Positions 1 to 7,181 of a DNA stretch of 21,843 bases are shown piece after piece. This DNA comes from CAZHGD01 sp964531735. GTDB taxonomy: Bacteria; Armatimonadota; UBA10988. The position numbers and the translations under genes are program-made. Below the pieces are notes generated by a model that was given only the letters and a program-made list of their open reading frames with translations, had not been told where the DNA came from and ran no database searches. Within the stretch, counting starts at the first letter, position 1, and every line of letters starts with the position of its first letter. The DNA lies in assembly GCA_964531735.1 (NCBI GenBank), contig CAZHGD010000127.1, positions 1-21,843 of the forward strand, written 5' to 3'.

Positions 1-2
1 CC

Positions 3-554
3 GAGCCGGCCACGCCCGAGGTGCCGCGGGCACCGGGCGGCCCCAACGTGGACATCGCGCCGCCGGACGAGGAAAAGCCGCCCAGCTCGCGCGCCGTGGT
101 GATCGGGCGGGCCGCGCCAGCCGGCACTGTGGCGGCGGAGGCCGAGGCGTTCCGCGCCGAGGGCGGCGGCAAGGTCGAGGTCACGGCGGCCAAGGTCGGC
201 GCACGCGGTAAGTCGTTCCTGCACTGGGACCAGGCCGGCCACTGGCTGGAGTGGGCCATGACGGTGCCGGCCGGGCGCTACCGGCTGTGGCTGCGCGCCT
301 GCACGGGCGCGCCGCAGGCGCTGCGCAAGGTGATGGTGAACGGCGTCACCCCGCCCGGCTGCGAAGCGGTGCAGTTGGTCGGCACCGGCGGCTACAGCGG
401 CGCGAACGACGACTGGCGCACGTTCGAGATCACCGGCACCGGCAACCGCCCGCAGAGCTGGGACCTGCCCGCCGGTCCGGTGGTGGTGCGCTTGGAGAAC
501 GTCGATGGCAACAGCCTCAACCTCGACTGGTTGGCGCTGGTGCTGGAGAAGTGA
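3..554 (+). CDS. C-terminal part of a protein with a CBM6/CBM35-like carbohydrate-binding domain (5' end outside window)
   Basis: The frame is open to the left edge and ends at TGA 552-554, so only the end of the gene is present. A GTG lies at 21 but nothing marks it as the true start. The visible part begins with a Pro-rich linker (about the first 35 residues, including DEEKPPSS), followed by a beta-rich domain of about 140 residues. That domain has features usual in CBM6/CBM35-like modules: an opening AEAEAF strand, a central VPAGRYRLWLRA strand, a VNG turn, a DDWRTFEI segment and a closing NLDWLALVLEK. Such modules bind sugars at the end of secreted enzymes; here it would be the tail domain of a larger secreted protein. 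The next gene starts 7 bp after the stop, so the two are probably co-transcribed. The family call rests on pattern only; the catalytic part, if any, is not visible. Confidence 0.6.
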   Translation, partial: EPATPEVPRAPGGPNVDIAPPDEEKPPSSRAVVIGRAAPAGTVAAEAEAFRAEGGGKVEVTAAKVGARGKSFLHWDQAGHWLEWAMTVPAGRYRLWLRACTGAPQALRKVMVNGVTPPGCEAVQLVGTGGYSGANDDWRTFEITGTGNRPQSWDLPAGPVVVRLENVDGNSLNLDWLALVLEK

Positions 555-561
555 GTTGACG

Positions 562-2187
562 ATGTCCTGGTTCCAGCGACTGGCCCCCCTGACCGCAGGG
601 CTGCTGCTTTGCCCGGGAGCAACCATGGCCGAGGCACCCGCGTCGCCCGTCACCCATCGCTACCATGGCCTCCGGCCCGATGACCCGCACGGCCGCGACG
701 GCCTGCGCAACCCCGAGCGCGGCTGGCGCATCGAGACCGTGTTCGCCGAGCCCATCGGCGCCCGGGTCTGGGGTCCGGCGCACCATCTGAAGGGCAAGGT
801 CAGCCGAGGCTACAACGACGACTGGTGGGTGCGCGACGCGCTGCACTACGAGCGCGACGGCCTGACGCTGGCCCAGACCTACTGCTACCTCGACGGCTAC
901 GCCGACCGGCCCCTGGACGACGCCAAGCTGGCCTGCCTGCAACGCAGCCTGAACGAACTGCGCCGCCACGGCCTGAAGGCCGTGCTGCGCTTCGCCTACG
1001 AGAAGGACATGCCCGGCACCGGCGGGCCGAAGCTGGACACGATCCTGCGCCACATCGACCAACTCGCGCCGCTCATCGCGCGCAATGTGGACGTGATCTT
1101 CGTCATGCAGGCCGGCTTCGTCGGCGCCTGGGGCGAATGGCACAGCTCGACGCACCGGCTCGAGGCCGACCACGCCAACCTGGCCGCCATCGTCGAGCGC
1201 GTGCTGGCAGTGCTGCCACCCGAGCGCATGACCCAGGTGCGCGTGCCGAAGTACAAGCGCTGGGTGCTCGACGACCCACGCTTCGGCGGCTACCGGCCGG
1301 TGGACGCGCAGAGCGCTTTTCGTGGCAGCCCCACCGCCCGCATCGGGTTCAACAACGACGGCTTCCTGGCCGGACCCACCTGCGGCGGCACCTGGCCCGA
1401 GGCGCCGCGGTTCTCGAATCCGGGCAATCCGGAGTTCGACCAGATGACGGCTGAGAGCGCCTACGTGCCGGTAGACGGCGAGTTGTTCTGGTCCAACCAG
1501 GCCGGCGCCGTCGCGGGCCTGAAGGCCGCCGCGCGGCTGCGGCTGCACCACTACAGCAGCTTCAGCATCGCGCACAGCTTCTCCGACCGCGAAGGGCAGC
1601 ACTACTCCATCGACGACTGGAAAGAGCGCCCGCTGACCGCAGCCCAGGTGCGCGAGCAGGAGCTGCCGCTGTCCGACGGCTACTTCACCAACGCCGCCGG
1701 CGCCGCGGTGACCCGCACGCCGTTCGAGTACATTCGCGACCACCTGGGCTACCGCCTCGAACTGCAGACGGCCACCTTCGCATCGGAGGTCGACCGCGGG
1801 CAGCCGCTCGCCGTGGCCATCGACTTGGTCAACCGCGGCTTCGCCACGTTCATCAATCCGCGCCCGGTGGTGCTGGTGCTCATCGCCGAGGACGGCCGCG
1901 TCGTCGAGTGCCCCGTGGCCACGGCCGATCCGCGGCGGTGGCAACCGTACTGGCCCGGTGGTGGCGGCTCTGCGCCGCTGACCCACCGTATCAGCGGCGC
2001 GGCGACGACCGCGGCCGAGCTGCCGGTCGGTCGCTATCGGCTGGGCCTGTGGCTGCCCGACGGCACCGAGTCGTTGCGCTATGATGCGCGCTATGCCGTG
2101 CGCGTCGCCAACCGCGACGCGCCCTGGTGGACCGATGGCGCGGGGCGCTACGGCGTGAACGTGCTGGGCGAGGTCGCCGTGCGGTAG
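562..2187 (+). CDS. Secreted DUF4874/DUF4832 domain protein
   Basis: This is a 541-aa protein. An in-frame start further upstream (505) would run inside the previous gene; ATG 562 instead gives a signal peptide (MSWFQRLAPLTAGLLLCPGATMA), so it is preferred. Residues about 45-215 match the DUF4874 pattern: GLRNPERGW, a DGLTLAQTYCYLDGY strand, LKAVLRFAYEKD, and the conserved GAWGEWHSS with Glu192. Residues about 225-520 match DUF4832, with FNNDGFLA (Asp266), PVDGELFW (Glu307) and a beta-sandwich tail ending GRYRLGLWLPDGTESLRYD. The family is widespread in glycan-degrading bacteria and is generally thought to be TIM-barrel glycosidase-like, but I know of no firmly assigned activity. Glu192 and Glu307 are candidate catalytic residues by position only. 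The Shine-Dalgarno is weak (GGAG, 13 nt before ATG), so translation may be coupled to the upstream gene, which ends 7 bp before. Confidence 0.85.
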   Translation: MSWFQRLAPLTAGLLLCPGATMAEAPASPVTHRYHGLRPDDPHGRDGLRNPERGWRIETVFAEPIGARVWGPAHHLKGKVSRGYNDDWWVRDALHYERDGLTLAQTYCYLDGYADRPLDDAKLACLQRSLNELRRHGLKAVLRFAYEKDMPGTGGPKLDTILRHIDQLAPLIARNVDVIFVMQAGFVGAWGEWHSSTHRLEADHANLAAIVERVLAVLPPERMTQVRVPKYKRWVLDDPRFGGYRPVDAQSAFRGSPTARIGFNNDGFLAGPTCGGTWPEAPRFSNPGNPEFDQMTAESAYVPVDGELFWSNQAGAVAGLKAAARLRLHHYSSFSIAHSFSDREGQHYSIDDWKERPLTAAQVREQELPLSDGYFTNAAGAAVTRTPFEYIRDHLGYRLELQTATFASEVDRGQPLAVAIDLVNRGFATFINPRPVVLVLIAEDGRVVECPVATADPRRWQPYWPGGGGSAPLTHRISGAATTAAELPVGRYRLGLWLPDGTESLRYDARYAVRVANRDAPWWTDGAGRYGVNVLGEVAVR

Positions 2188-2215
2188 CCGGCGCCCAGCG
2201 CAGATGGAGTGTGGC

Positions 2216-3169
2216 ATGAACCTGGCCCAGCGGCGCGCGCAGTTCGAGCAGTCGCAGCGGATCCACGAGAGCGCCAAACTCGCTTTCCACGGGGTCGACG
2301 GCTTCGACGTCTACAACTGCTCGATCCCGTTCGAGTGGGCCGGCGGCACGTTCATCTACGGCCGCGTCGAACGCCGTGGCGAGTGGGCGCGCTCGTGGGT
2401 GCGGCTGTTCGCCCAGACCGGCCCGGACGATTGGTCGCTCGTGCCCGACACGATGGTCTACCAACTGGAAGATCCGTATGTGGCGCGCATCGGCGACGAG
2501 CTGGTGCTCGGCGGCACGCACGTGCGCTACCGGGCCAACCAGATCGACACCTACTACGGCTACTTCTATCGCGGTACCGACCTGAACGATCTGCGCTACT
2601 TCACCACCGGGCCGGACTACATGAAGGACATCCGGTTGGTGCAACTGGCCGACGGCCGCCTCGGCGTCTTCTCGCGCCCGCGCAACGAGGAGATCCGCCG
2701 GCTCTTCGGCACCGAGTCACAGGTCGGGTTCACCATCGTCGACACCCTCGACGACCTGACCAGCGACGCCATCGCGCAGGCGCCCTACATCGCGGGCCTG
2801 TTCGACCAGGGCGAATGGGGCGGCGTCAACCAGGCCTACCTGCTGGCCGACGGCCAGATCGGCGTGATCGGTCATCAGTCCTGCCAGGAGTCCGAGGCAC
2901 GCGGAGGCGGTCTGGTCTACGTGAACATCGCGTTCGTCTTCGACCCGGCGCGGCATCAGGCGTGCGACGCCCGGATCATCGCCACGCGGAGCTGCTACCC
3001 CGCCGGGCCGCCGAAGCGGCCGAACCTGGGCGACTGCGCGTTCACGTCCGGCATCGTGAGGCGTGCCGACGGCCAGGTCGACCTCTACAGCGGCCTCGGC
3101 GACACCGAGGAGGGTCGCGTGGTCATCGACTACCCGTTCGCCGCGCACGGACCGCTGGCCGGCGGCTGA
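2216..3169 (+). CDS. DUF1861 family beta-propeller protein, possibly glycosidase or glycoside phosphorylase-like
   Basis: ATG 2216 is chosen over ATG 2204 because GGAG at 2206-2209 sits 6 nt before it; the 317-aa product starts MNLAQRRAQF. No signal peptide is seen, so it is probably cytoplasmic. Motifs recur as in DUF1861: HGVDGFDVYNCSIPF (residues 25-39), GRVERR, LEDPYV (84-89), MKDIRL (136-141), VFSRPR, EWGGVNQ (200-206), IGVIGH (215-220), IIATRSCYPAG and KRPNLGDCAF (267-276). These repeated strand motifs resemble the five-bladed propeller of GH43/GH130-type enzymes, but the reaction is not established. It lies 28 bp after the DUF4832 gene and converges with the minus-strand secreted gene 20 bp downstream. 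An intracellular sugar-releasing or phosphorolysing role following the secreted partner is inference. The family call is firm; the function is open. Confidence 0.85.
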   Translation: MNLAQRRAQFEQSQRIHESAKLAFHGVDGFDVYNCSIPFEWAGGTFIYGRVERRGEWARSWVRLFAQTGPDDWSLVPDTMVYQLEDPYVARIGDELVLGGTHVRYRANQIDTYYGYFYRGTDLNDLRYFTTGPDYMKDIRLVQLADGRLGVFSRPRNEEIRRLFGTESQVGFTIVDTLDDLTSDAIAQAPYIAGLFDQGEWGGVNQAYLLADGQIGVIGHQSCQESEARGGGLVYVNIAFVFDPARHQACDARIIATRSCYPAGPPKRPNLGDCAFTSGIVRRADGQVDLYSGLGDTEEGRVVIDYPFAAHGPLAGG

Positions 3170-3170
3170 C

Positions 3171-3189
3171 ACCAGCTGGTCCGGCGCCA
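3171..3189. terminator. 20-bp convergent gap with a small palindrome; possible bidirectional terminator
   Basis: Two convergent genes end at 3169 (plus) and 3190 (minus). The gap holds the 10-bp palindrome ACCAGCTGGT at 3171-3180. GCTG/CAGC and GCCGG/CCGGC around it could form an imperfect longer stem. No T-run is present on either side, so a terminator role is weakly supported. Confidence 0.2.
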
Positions 3190-5724
3190 TCAGTCCTCGT
3201 AGTACGGCTTGAGCATGACGTAGTTGAGCGCGGTCTCGGTGCCGACCTCGGCCTCGGCGTCGGTGAAGGTGACCTGGCACGCCGCGCCCGTGGCGCGGAA
3301 GCGCAGGTGGTGCAGGTTGACCCGCACCGTTTCCGGCTTGGCCTGCTTGCTGGCGCGGCGGTCCACGAAGACGTAGGACTTGTCCTTGATGAGTTCGGCG
3401 CCGGTGCCCAGCACGGCGCTCAGGCGGTGCTGCTTGGGTGCCGCCTTGCGCGCGATCATGTCCTGGTAGTCGGCGGTGATGAACTGCAGCGTGTAGACCT
3501 TGCCGGGCGTCAAGCCGGTAGCCGTCTGGGTGAGCGTGTTCGGACCCTTGGCGCCGCGCTTGAAGACGCTGAAGCTGTCACCCGTGCGACCCTCGGCGCC
3601 CCAGCGCGCCTGGCTGCCTCTGGCGTAACCGGCGAAGCTGTCCGCCCGGAGGCCGTCCGCCGGTGCGGCGGTCCAGCCCTTGAGCCCGTCGGCGAAGTCG
3701 GCGTTGCGCAGGTGCCCCGGCGCGTAGCGGTAGCCGTAGGTCTTCGAGAGCAGTTCGGTCTGGCCTTCGACGCAGTAGTGGCGCAGCAGGCGCATCGACC
3801 AGCGGTAGAGTTCCTCGTCGTCGTAGTAGCTGCCCCAGTACCCGGTCATCGCCAGGTCCTTGAACTGCGGATGGGTGGCGATGAGGCGCAGTTGCAGGTC
3901 GAGGTAGTACTTGTAGTCCACCTCGGGATTGACGTCGAGCGAGATGATGGGGATCTGGTTGAAGTTGCCGAGGATCAGGCCCGTGCCAGCGGCGGCACCC
4001 GGGTAGAACTCGGCGAGCCGCACCATGGTGTCGACAAGGCGATCGTCGAGGTAGGCGGCCGCGTCCTGCTCGTTGGCCCGGCTGTGGCAGTAGATCTCGA
4101 AGAGGAGCCGGCCGCGCCCGCGGGAGGCATTGAGGGCCGCGCTGATGAAGTCGTTGTGCAGACCAGGCACCGTGGGCTTGCCGACGATCCAGGTGTAGAG
4201 CAACCGGTTCGCGGGGTTCGGCAGGCGCCGCAGCGCCTCGGTGTAGGGCACTAGGGCCGGGTGGCCGAAGAACTGCTCGTCGTTGGTGATGCCGTCGTAC
4301 CAGGGCGCGGTCAGGCCTGGGCTCGCGGCCATCCGCGCGACCAGGTCGGCGGCGTCCTTCGGCTCGGTGGTGCCGACGTTGGCCAGCCACTTCAGCCCCA
4401 TCCGGCGCACCTCGGCGCGGCGCTCCTCGGGGATATTGCCGCCGTTGAGCGTCGTCACGGCCGGAAAGACGTGGCGGACGTGGAAGTCCCAGTCGTACTT
4501 GCCGTTCTGCGGTATCTGGCTGTTGGCGCAGGCCGGGTAGTTGAACACCTCGGCGATGGACCGAACCACGATCCGGCCGCCCGAGGCCGCCCCGCTGACC
4601 ACCAGCGAGTGCCGGCCCGCGGGCAACTCGCGGAAGGCCTCCTGGCGAGCGGTCGTGGCACTGATCACGGTGTCCGCGGTGTCCAGGCGAACCTGGAGTG
4701 CGGGCTCCGTCGCGGCGGTCTCCACCTTGATGAACACCCACCCATCACGAGCCGTGCTGAACTCGAACGGCTGCGCCGCGCTGGTGGCCGGCAACGGCTT
4801 CGCCAGCACTTCGGTCACCAGGTTGTTCAGCCGCCGGTGCGCCGACGTATCCACCTTCGGCACGGCCGTCAAGGTGATGACGTGGCTGATGCGGAACACC
4901 GGGTTCTGCGTGGCCCGATCGACGATGGCCAAGTCGAGGCGGTGGTCGCCCGCCGCCAGATCCGACAGGTCCACGGCGTTCAGTTCGGCGGCCAGCGGTC
5001 GCTTGCGGACCGTGCCCCCGTCGAGCGTGGCCACGCAGTCGTAGTCGCTGACGGCGCGCGCGGTCTGGCCGAAGAAGCGGAAGGTGAGTTGGGGATCGGC
5101 CAGCGGGATCCGGTTCAGCAGCGGCGACCAGGCCACCAGCCGCGGACGGGTCTGCTCGAGCAGGAGCGGCGAAGGCGAACTGCCGGCCAGCGCACCGGGG
5201 CTGACCGCCTCCAGCTTGACCTGGGCGAACTGGATCTCGCCGACGTAGTCGACGGCAAAGATGGCGACCCCGTAGACGCCGTCCTTGCTCTCCTGCAGCC
5301 GGAAGGTCTGCTCCACCAACTTCCAGCCGTTGGTGTTCTCGGCGAACGACTGAAGGCCGTACTCCTTGTGCCAGCCGTTGTCGTGGACGATGACGCCACA
5401 ATGAGCGCTCTTGAAGCCCTGCGTCTGGACGTAGGCGCTCATCTTGTAGGTCTCACCGGCGATGATCCGCTGACCGTGCTGACGGCAGAACGAGGAGATG
5501 CCCTTGCGGCCGTCGGGGTTGCTGAACACCAGGGCGCCGGTCTGTTCGGGCCCGCCGGTCGGGCGCACCGCCGCGTTGCTGCCGCTCTTCTCCCAGAACG
5601 AGGGGAACGAGCGCCCCTGGCTTGCGAAGGTGCCGTTGATCAGCAGATTCTCGCCGGGCTTGACGGCCGCGCCTACGGCGCCGGCGGTGACCAACAGGAT
5701 CGAGAGGACGAGTTTGCGAAGCAT
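3190..5724 (-). CDS. Secreted 844-aa protein: CBM4/9-like N-terminus, central TIM-barrel-like region, carbohydrate-binding-like C-terminus
   Basis: ATG at 5724 is preferred over an upstream in-frame ATG because GGAAGG (5732-5737) lies 7 nt upstream and the product then opens with a clear signal peptide (MLRKLVLSILLVTAGAVGAA). Residues about 25-175 look like a CBM4/9-type beta-sandwich: NLLINGTFASQGRSFPSFW, AGETYKMSAYVQT, and a final VGEIQFAQVKLE. Residues 185-400 are beta-rich spacer domains. Residues about 400-660 alternate strands and helices like a TIM barrel, with acidic clusters GITNDEQFF (Asp482, Glu483), LLFEIYCHS (Glu543) and GYWGSYYDDEELYRW (Asp635-Glu637). Residues about 672-844 open NADFADGLKGWTAAPADG and look like a second carbohydrate-binding sandwich. 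I do not recognise a named glycosidase family, so an enzymatic function is inferred from architecture only. The gene follows fba, from which it is separated by a terminator-like hairpin, so it probably has its own promoter. Confidence 0.75.
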   Translation of the reverse strand: MLRKLVLSILLVTAGAVGAAVKPGENLLINGTFASQGRSFPSFWEKSGSNAAVRPTGGPEQTGALVFSNPDGRKGISSFCRQHGQRIIAGETYKMSAYVQTQGFKSAHCGVIVHDNGWHKEYGLQSFAENTNGWKLVEQTFRLQESKDGVYGVAIFAVDYVGEIQFAQVKLEAVSPGALAGSSPSPLLLEQTRPRLVAWSPLLNRIPLADPQLTFRFFGQTARAVSDYDCVATLDGGTVRKRPLAAELNAVDLSDLAAGDHRLDLAIVDRATQNPVFRISHVITLTAVPKVDTSAHRRLNNLVTEVLAKPLPATSAAQPFEFSTARDGWVFIKVETAATEPALQVRLDTADTVISATTARQEAFRELPAGRHSLVVSGAASGGRIVVRSIAEVFNYPACANSQIPQNGKYDWDFHVRHVFPAVTTLNGGNIPEERRAEVRRMGLKWLANVGTTEPKDAADLVARMAASPGLTAPWYDGITNDEQFFGHPALVPYTEALRRLPNPANRLLYTWIVGKPTVPGLHNDFISAALNASRGRGRLLFEIYCHSRANEQDAAAYLDDRLVDTMVRLAEFYPGAAAGTGLILGNFNQIPIISLDVNPEVDYKYYLDLQLRLIATHPQFKDLAMTGYWGSYYDDEELYRWSMRLLRHYCVEGQTELLSKTYGYRYAPGHLRNADFADGLKGWTAAPADGLRADSFAGYARGSQARWGAEGRTGDSFSVFKRGAKGPNTLTQTATGLTPGKVYTLQFITADYQDMIARKAAPKQHRLSAVLGTGAELIKDKSYVFVDRRASKQAKPETVRVNLHHLRFRATGAACQVTFTDAEAEVGTETALNYVMLKPYYED

Positions 5725-5810
5725 GTCTCTGCCTTCCGCGCAGTCAGCGTGGCTCCCGCCGCGACCCGGCGCCGGCCGGTGACGCACAACCGCCGCCCGC
5801 TACCGGACGG

Positions 5811-5826
5811 CAGCGGCGCACCGCTG
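5811..5826. other. 6-bp stem-loop in the leader region of the 844-aa gene
   Basis: CAGCGG (5811-5816), loop CGCA, CCGCTG (5821-5826) form a perfect stem about 87 nt upstream of the start at 5724. The rest of the 274-bp gap (5725-5998) holds the fba terminator-like hairpin and no recognisable gene. No convincing -35/-10 pair was found for the 844-aa gene. Confidence 0.3.
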
Positions 5827-5937
5827 ACTGGGTTCGACTTAGGTCGGCGTCTCCCTTCTGCCGGCGCCGCCAACGGCGATCGCCACCGCCGGGACCCGCA
5901 CAGCGGCGTGGGCCGTTGTCGACTGAACGCCCCAACG

Positions 5938-5973
5938 CAACAGCCCACCGCGGTCACCCGCGGTGGGCTGTTG
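5938..5973 (-). terminator. Strong hairpin behind fba
   Basis: A perfect 16-bp inverted repeat (arms 5938-5953 and 5958-5973, loop TCAC 5954-5957) begins 25 nt after the fba stop on the minus strand. The stem contains CAGCCCACCGCGG and its complement. The sequence after the hairpin on the minus strand is only moderately T-rich (GCGTTGGGG), so it may act as a terminator without a classic U-tract or as a 3'-end stabiliser. It is the longest perfect stem I found in the window. Confidence 0.7.
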
Positions 5974-5998
5974 GTCGAGTTAGGCCAGCGAACCGTCG

Positions 5999-6949
5999 CT
6001 ACTTGCTCAGGCTCTCGCGAACGCTGCCAAGCTGCCCGGCGCTGCCGAGGATCTTGTTCTTGCCGGCGATGTACCGGGCGTACTCGGCCATGAAGACCTT
6101 GCCGGGCGGGCGCAGGTCGAAGTTCTCGGGATAGAGCGCGAACTGCTCGCGGTGTACGCGGCACCAGACCAGGCGGCCGTCGGTGTCGATGTTGATCTTG
6201 CAGACCCCCATCTTGCCGGCCTTGCTGATCTCGTCTTCCTTCACGCCGCGGGCGTCCTTCAGGTTGCCACCGAAGAAGTTGACCCGGCGCACTTCGTCCT
6301 GCGGCACCGAGCTCGAGCCGTGCATGACCAGCGGGAAGCGCGGGCACAGCTCGGCGATCTCCTTGATGATCTCGAAGTGCAGGCCCTGCTTGCCCGAGAA
6401 CTTGAAGGCGCCGTGGCTGGTGCCGATGGCGCAAGCCAGTGAATCGCAGCCGGTCTGCTCGATGAACTTCCTGGCGTCGGCGGGGTTGGTCAGCTTGGCG
6501 TCGGCTTCGGCGACGCTAACGTGCTCTTCCACGCCGCCCAGCTTGCCCAGCTCAGCCTCGACGCTGATGCCCTTGGCGTGCGCCGCTTCGACCACCCGCT
6601 TGGTGATGGCCACGTTCTCCTCGAACGGCTCGGCGCTGGCGTCGATCATGACCGAGCTGTAGAACCCGCTCTCGATGCAGTCGTAGCAGGTCTTCTCGTC
6701 GCCATGGTCGAGGTGCACCGCGAAGACCGCCTCGGGGAAGATCTCGTCGGCAGCGCGGATCATCGCCTCCAGCATAGCCTTGTGGGTGTACGAGCGTGCG
6801 CCCTTGGAGATCTGGATGATGAACGGCGCCTGGCTCTCCAGGTTGCCCTGGAAGAGACCCATGGTCTGCTCCAGGTTGTTGATGTTGTAGGCGCCCACGG
6901 CGTACTTGCCATAGGCGTGCGCGAAGAGCGCCTCGGTGGTCACAATCAT
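5999..6949 (-). CDS. fba: Class II fructose-1,6-bisphosphate aldolase
   Basis: The start at 6949 (MIVTTEALFAHAYGKYAVGA) is supported by AAAGGG 8 nt upstream and gives 316 aa, normal for the family. It catalyses reversible cleavage of fructose 1,6-bisphosphate to dihydroxyacetone phosphate and glyceraldehyde 3-phosphate in the cytoplasm. Zinc and catalytic motifs are intact: HLDHG (Asp81, His82), EAELGKLGG (131-139), AIGTSHGAFKFSG (His179), LVMHGSSSVP (His210) and NIDTDGR (253-259) in the phosphate-binding region. The insert between MHGSSS and NIDTD and the C-terminal tail PPGKVFMAEYARYIAGKNK fit the longer bacterial aldolases. Flanking signals (candidate promoter 7128-7156, hairpin 5938-5973) suggest it is transcribed alone. 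A role on tagatose bisphosphate, given the galactosidase-like neighbour, cannot be excluded from motifs. Confidence 0.93.
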   Translation of the reverse strand: MIVTTEALFAHAYGKYAVGAYNINNLEQTMGLFQGNLESQAPFIIQISKGARSYTHKAMLEAMIRAADEIFPEAVFAVHLDHGDEKTCYDCIESGFYSSVMIDASAEPFEENVAITKRVVEAAHAKGISVEAELGKLGGVEEHVSVAEADAKLTNPADARKFIEQTGCDSLACAIGTSHGAFKFSGKQGLHFEIIKEIAELCPRFPLVMHGSSSVPQDEVRRVNFFGGNLKDARGVKEDEISKAGKMGVCKINIDTDGRLVWCRVHREQFALYPENFDLRPPGKVFMAEYARYIAGKNKILGSAGQLGSVRESLSK

Positions 6950-7121
6950 GAGTTGAACCCTTTCCAGAGTGGATACCGTGCGACCCGACAGCAGGCGGGG
7001 TAGCCGGTGTGGCCGGCCGGTACCGGTCCGCTGGGGACCGCGCGCGCCGACTACCGACCCGGGTTCTCTCGCCAGTGGAGCGGCCGCAACCGCTCTGCTC
7101 CGCGGACACGTCGGTGAACCG
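6950..7121 (-). promoter_or_regulatory. Long structured 5' leader of fba
   Basis: If transcription starts about 7 nt past the candidate -10, the fba leader is about 170 nt. It contains two perfect 6-bp stems: GAGCGG/CCGCTC (7078-7083 with 7090-7095) and CGGTCC/GGACCG (7024-7029 with 7035-7040), plus CCGG-rich repeats near 7004-7026. No known riboswitch class was recognised. Confidence 0.3.
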
Positions 7122-7127
7122 CTCTCT

Positions 7128-7156
7128 AGCATAGCGAAACATGCCGAGATCGTCCA
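7128..7156 (-). promoter_or_regulatory. fba: Candidate sigma70-type promoter of fba
   Basis: On the minus strand, TGGACG (7156-7151; four of six matches to TTGACA) is followed after exactly 17 nt by TATGCT (7133-7128; four of six matches to TATAAT). It lies in the UroD-fba gap. This is the best promoter-like pair found, but it is pattern-based and the organism's sigma consensus is unknown. Confidence 0.4.
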
Positions 7157-7170
7157 GCCGCCACGGCGGC
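7157..7170 (-). terminator. Hairpin after the UroD-like gene
   Basis: GCCGC (7157-7161), loop CACG, GCGGC (7166-7170) sits 11 nt after the UroD-like stop and directly abuts the candidate fba -35 box. There is no U-tract, so termination is only possible, not shown. Confidence 0.3.
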
Positions 7171-7181
7171 GAATGCCGTCG

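Noticed and set aside
2204..2215. Earlier ATG for the DUF1861 gene
   Set aside because: The GGAG site overlaps the first codons of that start and is properly spaced for ATG 2216 instead.
517..2277. Long minus-strand open frame (586 codons) opposite the DUF4832 gene
   Set aside because: It is antisense to a gene with clear family motifs and a signal peptide; its translation is low-complexity (Ala, Arg, Gly, Val, His-rich), as expected from high-GC codon bias.
4261..6093. Long plus-strand open frame (610 codons) across the 844-aa gene and into fba
   Set aside because: It runs antisense to two genes, crosses the hairpin at 5938-5973 and has no domain pattern; it is a GC-bias shadow.
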